Origin: Rhizophagus clarus
Taxonomy: Eukaryota > Glomeromycota > Glomeromycetes > Glomerales > Glomeraceae
Assembly (NCBI GenBank): GCA_015698045.1
Contig: BLAL01000215.1
Location: 992,001-1,056,000 of the forward strand
Length of the DNA stretch: 64,000 bases
Direction: 5' to 3'
The position numbers were made by a program, and so were the translations under genes. The notes beneath the pieces were generated by a model that did not search any database, was not told where the DNA came from, and saw nothing but the letters and a program-made list of their open reading frames with translations. Positions 33,945 through 46,400 of the stretch are shown piece after piece. How positions within the stretch are numbered: position 1 is the stretch's first letter; each line of letters starts with the position of its first letter.

Positions 33945-36900
33945 TCACTTATTATTGTTATTGATCTTAGTCGGCGTCAATGGTATCCAATTTGTATCAC
34001 GATTATTATTTGGTAAAACTACAGAAATTAAAAAAATTATATTAAATAGTAGCAACAAATAAAAACCTAATCATATCAAAAGAATTTACCCGCATTTGGT
34101 AAAGAATTGGTGTTATTAACGGATAAATCTATTAGCTGGTTATTACAATCAAAATCATCATTTTCTGAAAAAGGGTTTTTTGTTTTCGTTCTAATTACCG
34201 ATGATGTATCTAAGCAATAAAAAAAAAAAAAATTGTTAAATCGATAAAATGAAAAGAAATTTAAAAGTGATCATGATGAACTTTAAATTTAGTCACCTAA
34301 ATTTGATCTTGATGATGTTTCCTCAAAACTTGGGGTAGATGATAAAAATGATTCATCATCCTCAAAAAATGGGTTTGATTTATCAGATTTTTTGTTTGAA
34401 TTTATACTTTTTGTATCTATGTTTATATTATTCTTACTATCATTATTTATTTTTTTTGGAGTTAATATATTTGAGGATAATGAACTAGGTTTGGGGGGTG
34501 GTGGTGGAACGGTTTTTCTTATCACCAAGTCTTCGTGAAATGGATTGCTTGAAATATTACGAAATTCTTTATCAATATCATTCTTATCAACGACCAGAGA
34601 TGACGTTGAGGAAGATGATGCTATTTGATGTTATTTTAAAAAGAAAAAATTTTGTTTATGAGTTATATTACTCTACAATTTCATGTAATGTTTAATACAT
34701 TTAATTCACCTGAATTCCACCATTGGTATGTTTCTGAACTCGGTGGAGGCACTAATGAAAATGTAAAATATAATATGTTATTACAAGTAAAATAATTAAA
34801 CGAAAATAACTTTTGGCCATATAAGTACTAACAATCTTCCTCTTTTCTATTATCCTTATCTTCAAAATCGATCAAAACTCCAACAGCGGGTTCAACCTTC
34901 TTGTCTTCAAGTTTCTTTTTAATTCCAATACCATTTTTATCTCCTAGCAAAGGATTATTGGCTTTTCTAACATTCTTGGCTAGTTTATTCCATTTATTTT
35001 CATTTGACGAAGTTTCAACACTACTTTGCGATACAAGTTGTAATTTTTCTAAATACAATTCCCTATGTAACTTTTCTTTAGCAGCTTCGTCGTATTTGAT
35101 TACCTAACAATGTAATTTATGTAATTATGTTAAATTTTTTTTCTTTTAAAAAAAAAACAGGTAGGCAAATGATTACTTACTTCAATTTCAAATGATGACA
35201 TTACTATAAATACATAAGAAAAATTGATTAGATCAAAAACATATATATATATTCACAAATAAAATTAAAGACTTTACCTGGTTTATGATCTGACACCATT
35301 ATTTCTGCTCGTGAATATCCAATTTGTCGAATCTTACTACCACGATACAAAATTCTATCTATTAATCAATACGAAAAGTTTACTATATAATATAGTCTTA
35401 CTGGAAATTAGATCAAACTTTAACTAACCAGTCCATGCAGGAACTCGCTGTTTCTCACTAATAACATACAATAAATTAAATAAATTTACATATTGTAATG
35501 AGAAACTAATGAGAAACTAATAAGAAATTTGCTAAACACATACCTTGTATCATAATTATTAGTACCATTATCATATTTATAGGTTGGAAGAAAAGTTATG
35601 GGGCCTTCTATATAATCACCAAATGCTTGACCAAATTCCATTTGCTTTGTTAGCTATTAATAAAATAATTTACTTCAACTTTTGCATAACAAAAAAAATA
35701 TGTATACAAATATGACGCGTAAAATGAAATTGCCTGTTCAGCTTCCAATAGTTCAGTAAAATCTTCATTTTCTATGAGGCTTCGAACCTACCATGCAAAT
35801 AGTCATAAGTATTATAAAACAAAATAGAAGTTAATTTAATAAATAATATATACTTCTTCGTTACTTAAGGATATTCGGTAATTAAAATCACCTAACCAGA
35901 TAACATATCTAAAAAAAAAAAATAACATTTTAATTTTAATGTCTATATAAACATAAAAACAGCCAGAATATAGTATATTTTTATTACTCATGGTGCTCAA
36001 GACGACGAGCATTTCTGAAAAGTAAACCATCATTTATGGTCTTGTAATCTCTATTTCTTTCGTCTATATTTGAATGACCTGAATTATATATGATAGTTAG
36101 AATAACTATCATGATGCAATAAACAAGAATTTATTCATGATAAAAAGGATGTTGTCTTACCAGCTGCCAAATGTGCAGTAACAAAACACATGCTCGCATC
36201 ATGGTAGTCAAGTCGAATTGCGACAGCCCCTTTGTTTCCTGCCATCCCACGCAATCCAGTCTTTAATTATAACAAATAATCAAAATTTAAATTATTAATA
36301 TATCATAAAGTGATAATGAAAGTAATAGAGAAACAAAAACGAACTTTTTTCATGACATATTCTACATTACGTATATTGGACACTATATCTGCTCTTGCAT
36401 AAATAACAAGAGCTGTCCCAACCAACTGCCCCGATCTCAGCATAACATAATTTGAACGTTTATTAGATCGATTGTTTAAAGTATCGCTTATTTCTTTTTC
36501 CCATATTCGCCTAAATATAGTGCCATAATTTAGATTTATAGGTCATTTATTTATATAAAATCATAATAAATAAACATTGCATACAATTTTTCTGGATCTG
36601 CTGACATAATCTTTAAAAAGAAACATTATAAATATATAATATAAATAATACATTCTTTAGAAAACAATAAAATAAAAAATACCTGTTGGGGTATTAGTTC
36701 AACAATTTCCTGAAAGCCGATAACAAAAAGATCAGGTTCTGATTCATCTAAAAAATTATAAACCAGTTTTAAAAAGGTATTTTTAAACGTCATCAGTACA
36801 CCTTTACATACCATTATCAAAAGCAAAAAGCCAGGGTGACAGCGATTCTCCAGTTGGCAGACATCCATTAAGATTAATTGATCCAACAAATACATTTATT

Positions 36901-39450
36901 GTAGATTTCGAAGAGAAGTCATTTACCCTGTAAAATAAATTACGATTAAAAAGATCAAATAAACTAATGAATTAGCAAATTAAATATAATATATAACCTC
37001 TTCTGCATATCCTCCAATACTAATTCGTGAACCGGATCATGAATTTCGATTACTTTTTGATACATTAACTTGCCCTGTCATTTCAATTAAAAATTAAATA
37101 CTAGTTTAAAAATTACAATAGAAATTCCCATACTCACAAGTAACAAGTCGATAACTTCCTGTTTTGACTTGTCTTGAAAGTTATTTATGTAAAATCTGTT
37201 CACAGTTTTGGTCGCATCACCAATCACACCTGACCAAGTAAGTTTTCCGCTTCGAGTAAACTCTGACTTGAGAGCCCCTGTTCCTGCGTAGATTTTCGAC
37301 AGGCTATCCCCATTTTCGGCCCATAGATAAGAATGTCGAGAAAAGAGACTTTCTGTGTCGTATATGGACTCTATCTGTCGAAGGTATATATCTAATACGG
37401 TTTTTGAAACAACTGTTTGGACCACATTCGTTCTGAGAGAATCAAATAATATTACTAACTATTTTAATATTTTTGATAGTTGATATGAATATATACCTGT
37501 CCAAGCTAATAAAACAATTAATGTAATGAGTATAAAGGTATATAAAATAAAAAAGTAACGTCAAAAAATAGAAATTCTTTTGTTACCAGTCCACACAGTT
37601 CGTTCTAAAAACACCTTTTTGGTAGAATATGGGCGTATTCGTTTCCATATCCATTAAAAAGAAACAAAAAGATTCTAACCGATCTTGAATATCGTGTATT
37701 AACAAGGAGACATTTTCATAACTTCCACCCTTACAGATAGTATGGAAGTCAAAATCATTTTTCCGCACAAAATTATCATTGCTATTTCCATTTAAATTAA
37801 ATATTCGTTCCTCATACTCCTTGCTCAGGATGGATTCACCTTCTTTTACACCAAGAAGGTTGATTATATCAACATCACCATATCTGCTCTGCAATTCATT
37901 AAAATGCCGCTCAACTGCTGGTTGTGTTGCATCAGGCCCACGTGATATTTGAATTTTATGCGTCATAACTTGAAGGCCCTATTAGTAAAAGTAGTTTAAA
38001 TACTTCTAATAAAATTTTACGAATTAAAAAGCATCAAATAACTCACTTGTTGCTCCCAAAATACTATTGCAAACAGAAACAAATAAAAATTAGAAATAAT
38101 TTATTTTCACTAAAGTTTAACTTCATGTATCATACATACCAGGAACACTTCCACGAACTTGTACGTATGAAAAACAAGTATTGGGCATTTGTAAGATAGT
38201 TTCTGTCTAAAAGAAGTTTTTAAAATTAATTAGGAAAAAAGGAATTACATTGTAATAACGCATACATTTAATAAAGACTTGCCTCTACAAAGTTTGCAAC
38301 ATTCCCATCATCATCAATCCCTCGAGTGTTATATCGTGTGCCTAACAAATTTAACAAATATGTGTAACTTAATTGGCGATGAAATACTTATCTAGAAACC
38401 GAGAACATATATATACATATATATAAAATATACCGGCACGTTTACAACTTAATTTAGATATAACTGATAAAGAAACCGCCCTTGTCCCTATCGTTGTTTC
38501 TTTTCTACCAATATATCCTTGAATGGCAAGTACCTGGTAATAAAGAATAGATTCATTAATTGGATATCATTGAATTTCTATTCATAATAATAAACAATTA
38601 TGGATCACATAAATCGCATATACTAACCAAAAACCCACATCGATCCATCGTTTCTTGATTTACTTTATTTAATTTGGATCGAAAATTCAATAACTCTTTT
38701 ATCATATATTTATTCCATAGGAAATGATCATCAAAAGAATATTTATCTGCTGCTGCCATCGTTATTCTTTAAATCAAATGATATAAATTTTTAGAACTCA
38801 TTCATTTGTAATTACTGCAAATTATTTAATACCTTGCGCCTAAAGTTCTTGTTAAATCAAAGTCAGACGAAAAATAGAAATGTCCATTTGATAATAGCTT
38901 TTTGAGTGGCGCACATGGATGTACAACTGGTTGTTCATTTTGTAGAGGTGACTGTCCATTATCATCATATATTCTATTGACTCCATATGATATATCGTGT
39001 GGATCATTGAGTGAATAAAATTCTACATCTAATATTCGATGTACAGACTCTCCCGGTCGAATTTCTCCAATATGCGTGCTGCCAGTTACAACTGCCAAAA
39101 ACATATCTAAACGATCAAGAGAAAATTGAGCGAAAGAATTCTATAAAATTAATTCTTGGACAATAGGGCAATTTTATTAAGTAGTAAATACCTTTTTCTA
39201 CTTGCAATAACCCAAGGCAGCCATATATGGGTTTCGAGCTAAGTCGTCGATAATCATTTGCATCAAATTCAGAGCTCTTTACAAGTTTGACATTACATTG
39301 AGGACGTAAGTGATCAAAATTCTCATAAATATTTTCAAAGACTAATACCGCAAAATTCACGTCCGGATCCGAATCATAACTATGTGAAATAATAGAGGGT
39401 TGCAATGCAAGTGCACGAGGGTAATCCCGAACAAGTAAATTACATTGCAT
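33945..39450 (-). CDS. synaptojanin-type Sac1 / inositol polyphosphate 5-phosphatase (INP51-INP53 family), 28 exons, 1144 aa
   Basis: Exons: 39192-39450, 38833-39106, 38628-38766, 38434-38533, 38283-38341, 38150-38216, 38047-38063, 37587-37978, 37497-37505, 37138-37432, 36998-37074, 36812-36927, 36683-36747, 36585-36610, 36345-36510, 36161-36260, 35988-36078, 35854-35908, 35734-35787, 35544-35653, 35429-35457, 35278-35358, 35181-35203, 34833-35103, 34710-34751, 34297-34620, 34090-34209, 33945-34018 (3435 nt). The ATG at 39450 is used; the upstream in-frame codon at 39468 is TTG. The Sac1 domain (~1-540) has GTRYNTRGIDDDGNVANFVE and the CX5R catalytic motif C433-V-D-C-L-D-R439. The 5-phosphatase (~565-870) has GSINLNG, GMAGNKGAVAIR, TAHLAAGHSN, WLGDFNYRI, PAWTDRILYRG and SDHKP. 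The tail has PPPPPKP and three NPF motifs (SNPFHED, SNPFFED, KNPFSEN) suited to EH-domain partners. It removes phosphates from PI(4,5)P2 and monophosphorylated phosphoinositides during endocytosis (family knowledge). Introns 5 and 19 have GC donors. Confidence 0.95.
37497..37505 (-). other. 9-nt microexon of the synaptojanin gene
   Basis: CTTGGACAG on the minus strand, with AG before it and GTATAT after it. It joins TG (exon 8) to A (exon 10) to give TGC-TTG-GAC-AGA, the C-L-D-R of the Sac1 catalytic loop. Without it the motif and the RTN that follows would not be produced. Confidence 0.9.
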
Positions 39451-39718
39451 AATGAATTCCAAATACAAAGTTGGAAAATATTAAAAAATAAAGAGTAAAT
39501 CTTTTTTTGCTGACCAATTTATACCCGTTGATTATTTTGGACATTTTCGTGTCACGAAAGTGATCGGGGCTTTACACAACCGAATTTTTAATCAACCTTA
39601 AATTTTTTGACAACACAAAATAATCACGTGTAAACTGGAATTCATGGTTTGTTTATTACCAAATTTACAATTTTCGAAAACTTCTCTGTAATACCAAAAG
39701 TAAACTTTTCCTTAGGAA
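39451..39718. promoter_or_regulatory. shared divergent promoter region (synaptojanin / VPS52)
   Basis: 268 bp separate the two start codons on opposite strands, so both core promoters and 5' UTRs must lie here. A short palindromic-looking TTTCGTGTCACGAAA sits at 39545-39559, close to the synaptojanin side. Both gene products act in phosphoinositide-dependent membrane traffic. Confidence 0.6.
39545..39559. promoter_or_regulatory. inverted-repeat motif in the divergent promoter
   Basis: TTTCGTG-T-CACGAAA is a perfect 7-bp inverted repeat around one base. In a short bidirectional promoter this is a candidate dimer-binding site. No factor is implied by the sequence. Confidence 0.35.
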
Positions 39719-42700
39719 ATGGTAGAAGAGTTTGCGGAAACCGAAAGACAATTAGCTTCCAACACATATACACCATTGACTCCAAATGAAAAATTATTTG
39801 AAAAATTATTAGGAACAGTCAATGATCAAGTAAGAATGGACCTTTTTTTTTTTTTTAGATTTAAGTATTAGATATATTAGTTTTTTCCATTACGATTACT
39901 ATTAGACATTTATTGAAGATGAAGATAGTACACCTGGAGACGATGACTGGGAAATTTCTTTCGATGAAGTTGATGGTATTGAATCATTCATATGAATACT
40001 ATTTGTTTTTTTGATTCATGATGCATTTGACATTGACAATATTTTTTTTTTTTTTTACAAGATCATATATCATCATTTCAGGAAGACGAATTCGTTCGCG
40101 AAGCCTTTGCAAAGGTGAGAGAATTTCTTGTATAATTTGATTTAATTTTAGTTTAATTAGTATTTGAATAATTTTAATCCTATTATTAGGGAATGGATTT
40201 ACGAGAGTATGCTAGGAATGTTGAAAAAGAATTAAATGTAATTGAAAGAGAACATGAAGTTGATTGTATCTTTTTTTAAAAAAAGTTATCTTATTGGTTC
40301 ATTTAATATTTTTTTTTGAATTTCGCACAAATCCTTTACTACTTTCAACTTTCCTTAAGATATTAGTCAAGCAAAAAATTTTGTAGAATTGCATAATCAA
40401 ATTCAGGTTTATAAGTATTTAATGAATTACTCTCTAAATAATAATTTATAGATTATTTACTAACGAATGTTTGATGTTATTAGTCTTGTGATCAAATATT
40501 AGCTACAATGGAAAATATGCTAAGTGTTTTTCAAATGGATTTAGGAAACATTAGTTCAGAGATCCAAACATTGCAAGATAAATCATTTTCGATGAATATA
40601 AAACTTAAGAATCGTACAGTAAGTTAAGGTTTATGGGGTATATTATTTTTAAAAATTAGGTTTATTTATTCTATATCTATATTCTAGGCAGTTGAACAAC
40701 AATTGAATACTGTTTTGGAAGGAACAGTTATTCCACCTCCAATGATCAAGTAATTATAATACTATTATGTAGATTGAATGTTTTTATGTTTATGCTGATG
40801 AATGATCTTGTTTAGAAAAATTACTGAAGGAGAAGTTGATGAGATTTGGCTCGCTTATTTAACTGAATTAAATAAGAAAATGACTTACGTTAAACGTAAT
40901 CAAAAAAAGAATGTTAAAGCCATCAAAGATGTTGGTCCAGAATTAGAAAAATTACGATTAAAAGTATGTAGTTTGTTTTATTTTATTTGAATTAATTTAT
41001 ATATTAATGTGATATGCTTTTTTTAGGCAACTGAGAAAATACGAGATTTTCTTTTAACAAAAATTAGATCACTTCGTATACCTAACACAAATGTTCAAAT
41101 TTTACAACAATCAATTTTATTAAAATATAAAGCACTCTATAAATTTTTAATGGAAAGATATAGTGATGTAGCCATAGAAGTCATGCATACTTATGTTAAC
41201 ACTATGCGTTGGTACTTCTTCAATCATTTCGAGAAATACAATAGAGAGCTACAAAAATTACAGGTAAAGTTACTAAAGCGGCATATCTAATTTTGGATTT
41301 ACAAAGCATTTATCATTTTTTTTTATTAAAGAATCCAGTCGCCGATAAATATGACATGATGGGTTACGATGAGAGTGTCCGAAAAGGTATGAAGGAAAAA
41401 AAATTCATAGATGTATAATCTTTGAAAAGTGCAATTCTACCCAATGCACCATACATTAATGTATTCGATTCGTTAGGCGGTCTTTGGGGAACCGGAAAAA
41501 TTGCACTGCAAGATAAAGTGAATATTTATGTTTTGAAAGATAGAATCAAAACACTTCGTAATCAGGATGCAGGAGTGATTTTGGTTCATGTTGCCGAAAA
41601 CAAGAGTAAAGTAAGAGCATATTGAACCATTCGATTTTATCATGATTTATGTCAATTTGACGTGTTTCTATATTTAAATAGGGATATCCATATGAAGCAT
41701 TGTTTAGAAGTTTTAATTTAACCTTTATTGATAACGCAAGTTCAGAATATCTTTTTATTGTGGAATTTTTTGCAAAGGATGACAAACCTAATGTAGAACT
41801 TGCTAAAGATATTTTTTCTGAAATTTTTACTACCACAATCAAAATGGGTTTGGTTGGTATTTAAAGTCATCAGTAATAATTATTTTTTAATTGAAGGATT
41901 CATTTAGTTTTTGTAAAATTATAGGATTCTACCAAGCAATTTGTCGATAATAGTTATGATGCTATTGGAATTCTAATTTGTGTTAGACTTAATACACAAT
42001 TTGCCTTAGAATTACAGAGAAGAAAAGTACCAGCTTTGGAGGGATATACTAATCAAATAAACATGTTATTATGGCCCAGATTTCAGGCTATTATGAACAT
42101 GCATATTGATAGCGTTAAGAAAGCTGCTTCTAAATTTATTGTTAAAGATATTCATCCGCATTTTGTAAGTTACGAGTTTAATAATATGTTATTGTATTAT
42201 ATATCACTTCATTTATATTATATAAATTATTCTATAATTAGGTTACTCGAAGATATGGAGAATTTGCAGCATCAATATTGATTCTAAACGAAGATTATAA
42301 TGATCCAATTCTGTTAAATAGGTAAACATCTTGACTTTGAAAAAAAAAAAAAAAATTTTTATTTTTTTTTTCCAGTAAATAAGTATTAACAAACTATATA
42401 ATATAGCTTGTTGAGACTAAGAAATGAAGTTGAAAATTTTCTTGATAAATTATCAAATAATTTTGATGATCGTAAAAACCGAATAATATTCTTAATTAAT
42501 AATTATGATCAGATTATAACTATTTTGAATGTAAGATCCTTTAAACTGATACTCTTGAACTTATAAAGAAAGATATTTATCATAACACAATTTTATAGGA
42601 GACTGGCGGTAAAGTTATAGAAGCAGAAGTTAACTATTTCAAAGAATTATTGAATGGGCAAATATCAGGATTTGTTGAAGAGGAATTACAACCTCATTTT

Positions 42701-43107
42701 GGAAGTTTAGTTTCTTTCATAAAAAAGGTTGAACAAGGAAAAGATCTTACAACTATTGAACCAGGTACTTTATTTTAATTTATTTATATAATTATCATTT
42801 AAATTTTATTATTATTAAATATTCTTATTTTAATATAGAAATATTTGATCAAGTATCATCAGATTTTGCTTCAACATGGAGGCAATCTATAACATCAATA
42901 AATACTTCAGTAATCCAACATTTTACAAATTTCAAAAATGGTACAACAATATTACATTCAGTATTAGGACAATTAATTATTTATTATACTAGATTTTGTA
43001 ACATGTTAGAAGAAGCTTTAAAAGATGGTAAAGTCAGAATTAGACATCAACCTGTTAATGTACAAAGCGTCATGGTTGAAATCAAGAAATTTAGAAGTAA
43101 CTTTTAA
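39719..43107 (+). CDS. VPS52: Vps52, subunit of GARP/EARP tethering complexes, 17 exons, ~713 aa
   Basis: Exons: 39719-39829, 39906-39975, 40062-40114, 40190-40265, 40360-40406, 40484-40618, 40688-40749, 40816-40963, 41027-41263, 41332-41386, 41513-41610, 41682-41852, 41925-42164, 42242-42321, 42407-42530, 42599-42764, 42839-43107. Vps52 hallmarks run in order: DEFVREAFAKGMDLREYARN, DYISQAKNFVELHNQI, SEIQTLQDKSFSMNIKLKNR with AVEQQL and VIPPPMI, KATEKIRDFLLTKIRSLR, YPYEALFRSFN with DNASSEYLFIVEFF, RYGEFAASI, NFKNGTTILHSVLGQLI, and the terminal VMVEIKKFRSNF. The N-terminal half is coiled-coil. Vps52 binds Vps51/53/54 and tethers endosome-derived vesicles at the trans-Golgi network (family knowledge). 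The exon 10-11 junction is uncertain: 41387-41512 is treated as an intron because it holds a TAA (41416-41418), although its remaining sequence looks coding. An upstream non-coding exon ending near 39700 is possible. Confidence 0.93.
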
Positions 43108-43468
43108 AATATTTAAGAAAAAGTATTAAAGTATTAATAATAATTAATATAAAGTATTAACATTATTAACACGAATTATTATTGTAGATTGGGATGTATT
43201 TAAATTTGTATACATTAATAGTAATATCTCGCGTAAGACTAATTAATATAAATATAAATTGTAATGAGATTATGTTTTAGGCTACATTTTATGTTCATAA
43301 TGAAAAAGTATCATTTTACGTGCAAATTTAGTTTTTTATTTTTATTTTTACAAATCAAACAAAAATCTAGTGCCTAAAATACATTACTAAAATTACAATC
43401 ACAATATGTATAAATTATATAAATAATATTAATAATATTATATTCATAACAATGTTAATTATTATAAA
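43108..43468. other. convergent 3' ends of VPS52 and formin
   Basis: 361 bp of AT-rich DNA between the two stop codons, presumably 3' UTRs. There is no other feature. Confidence 0.5.
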
Positions 43469-46400
43469 TTATTCGCTACAAATTCTTGATGAAGGACGAG
43501 AATGAGTAAATATTCTAGAAGAAGGCCTTGAGATATTACTAAATATTCTAGAAGAGGGTCTTGAAATACCACTATACATTCTAGAAGGAGGTCTCGAAGC
43601 ATTATTAAATATTCTAGAAGAAGGTCTTGAAGAATTAATTTCTATTTCTGAAAAAACTTTTGACACAGGTCGTGAACGACTTGGTTTAAGGCCACTTCTT
43701 AATCCTCTTATTGTTTCATCGAAATCACCTTTTGCAGAAAGTGATAGTGATTCTAAACTTGATGTTAAACTTGGTGTTTCGGAGAAAGGACGACGTGTAG
43801 TCTATGATCCGAAATAAAAAATAGATTAGATCAGAATGAAATATGTCGGTTAAAGTAAATAGAAATTATTATAATTACAAAACGGTTAGTTTCTTTCTGC
43901 TTTTCTTTCTCAATTTTCTTCCTAACTTCTTCATTTTCTTGTTTCGCTTTCTGTTTATAAAAAAAAAAAAAAGAATTTGTTATTTAAAATTTTGCATATA
44001 ATTAAAGCTACGAAAAAAAATGTATAGGTAATATCAAATACTTACAGCTAAAGAAGAACCAAAAGATACAATCATACCAAAAAATTCTTCAGGTTTGGTA
44101 GAAACTGGATCTTCACAATAATAAATCATTAATTGTTTCAAATTTTCTTCCAATTTTTGTATAGTATCTTGCATATTTAAAATAGTAGATTCGGCTTTCT
44201 CCACAAATTCCTATATATCAAATTTTTTTTTTTTAAAAAAAAAAAAAGGAAGAAAAGAAATTTTAACAAAAAAAAGATAAACAAACATACCTCCATAATT
44301 TTAACAAAACAATCATTTTGTTGTTTAATTTGAAGATTTTTCACATTATCAATTTCCTCTTTAACCAAATCAATACCGCTAATTAATTCATTAACTGAAG
44401 CTACAACAGTTATTACAGATATTCTAGCTGCTGCTTCCAAATGTGGTAAGTCATCCATAAATGTTAACAAATCACTTTGAGTTTCTTCAAATGTTGCTGC
44501 TAAATAATGTAATAATGTTAATGCTCCCTTTGAATTATTCTCAACAGCTTTAGTATCGCGTATCTAATCAAATAAAAAATAGTGTTTAAAATTAGATTTT
44601 TTTTTTTTTTTTTTTTTAGAAAAAAAGGCCTAAAAGATATAACTACATTTTACCTTTAAAAGAACATCCAACTTATATCCTGTAGCATTGCCCCTAAATG
44701 TAGAAGCATTCATGAAATTACCGAAAACTAATATTGTCTATAAACAGAAATATTTATATTATAGTTGATTAATCTTAAAGACCATCCAAAACCAGAGTTT
44801 ATTAACTTTGCATACGACGAAGAGATAAATAAATTTGTTTGACATACCTTCAGTAATCTTTTAAACTTTTCTGATTCTTTCAACTCAGTATATGCATCGT
44901 TTAGTACTTCGAGTTCCTATAAAATTATATTAATAATTAAGTAATTATAATAAAGTTATTTAAAAAAGTAATCTAAACTTACAGGTGTCAACTCTTGAAC
45001 TTCCATTTCAAATCTTCTCCTATAAATCATACATCCTAATCTTTCGGATAACCTAGGAATTATCATAACTTCCTTAAAATACTTTTCAGCATTTCCTAAA
45101 TTATTGATATCACCATCATATTCTTTAATTAATTCCTTTTCTTCATTAGTAGGTACGTAATTTTTTAAACTCCTTAAATTCTCAATGGATAGTTTTTCAT
45201 CGTCAATTTCCAACAGAGCATCCTTGATTTCAATATAAGTACATTTTATTCTAGCCAACATAATACCAATATTATTAGCCCTATTGAATTCCAATAATGT
45301 TATTATATTACTTTTCTTTTGATTAGTAGGAGATGTAGGTGATTTTATTGCACTATTCAAAGTGTTTTTTGGAAACAATGATTCGATTTCTGCATAATTT
45401 ATAGGAATTTCTTTTACAACTTTAGTTGGTATATCTTCCCATACTGTCGAGTTTAATTTATGTGGTGGTACTTTACTCCAAAATAATGATTTTAATGGAA
45501 CTTTTGGCTTAATTATCTTAGGTGTTGTTATTATTGGAACAGGAATTGGTTTTGAAGTCGATGTCGTAGGAGGAGGAGGTGGTGGTGGAACTCCTACGCC
45601 GGGTGGTGGAGGCGGTGGGGGCGGTGGAGGTGGTCCTCCTAGTGGAACTCCTACACCAGGTGGGGGAGGAGGTGGTGGTGGCGGCGGCGGGGGCGGAACT
45701 CCTATTCCCGATGATGGTGGTGGTGGTGGCGGTGAGGGAGGAGGTGGTGGGACTCCAACTCCTGATGGTGGTGGTGGTGGGGGTGGTGGTGGTGGGGGCG
45801 GAACTCCTACTTCTGATGGTGGTGGAGGTGGGGGAGGTGGGGGAGGCGGAACTCCTACTCCTGTTGGTGGTGGTGGTGGTGGGGGAGGTGGGGGAGGCGG
45901 AACTCCTACTCCTGATGGTGGTGGTGGTGGTGGGGGTGGTGGGGGAGGCGGAACTCCTACTCCTGATGGTGGTGGTGGTGGTGGTGGGGGAGGCGGAACT
46001 CCAACTCCTGATGGTGGTGGTGGTGGGGGAGGTGGGGGAGGAACTCCTACTCCTGATGGTGGTGGTGGTGGGGGAGGTGGGGGAGGAACTCCTACTCCTG
46101 ATGATGGTGGCGGAGGAGGAGGTGGTGGGGGAGGTGGAACTCCTACTCCTGATGGAGGAGGTGGTGGTGGTGGTGGTGGCGGTGGTGGTGGTGGAATATC
46201 CATTTTACTCGAAAGCGGCGAAATTGATTTAGATTCCTCATCATGGATATTTGACGATGATGTTGGAGAAGATTTTAAAGGTGAGGATATCATTATAGAT
46301 GAAAATACTAAGTTATTGTTATTCATTGAATCCATTGAATCAGATTTATTGTTCTCATTAGAACCATCTTTTATTAAATTATTATCTATTAAAACATTAA

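Noticed and set aside
39451..39468. Six-residue N-terminal extension of the synaptojanin protein
   Set aside because: The upstream in-frame codon is TTG; the first ATG is at 39450 and leads directly into the Sac1 domain.
45579..46232. 217-codon plus-strand frame rich in Val, Glu, Leu and Met
   Set aside because: It is the complement of the formin FH1 proline tract; composition follows from the GGT/GGA repeats.
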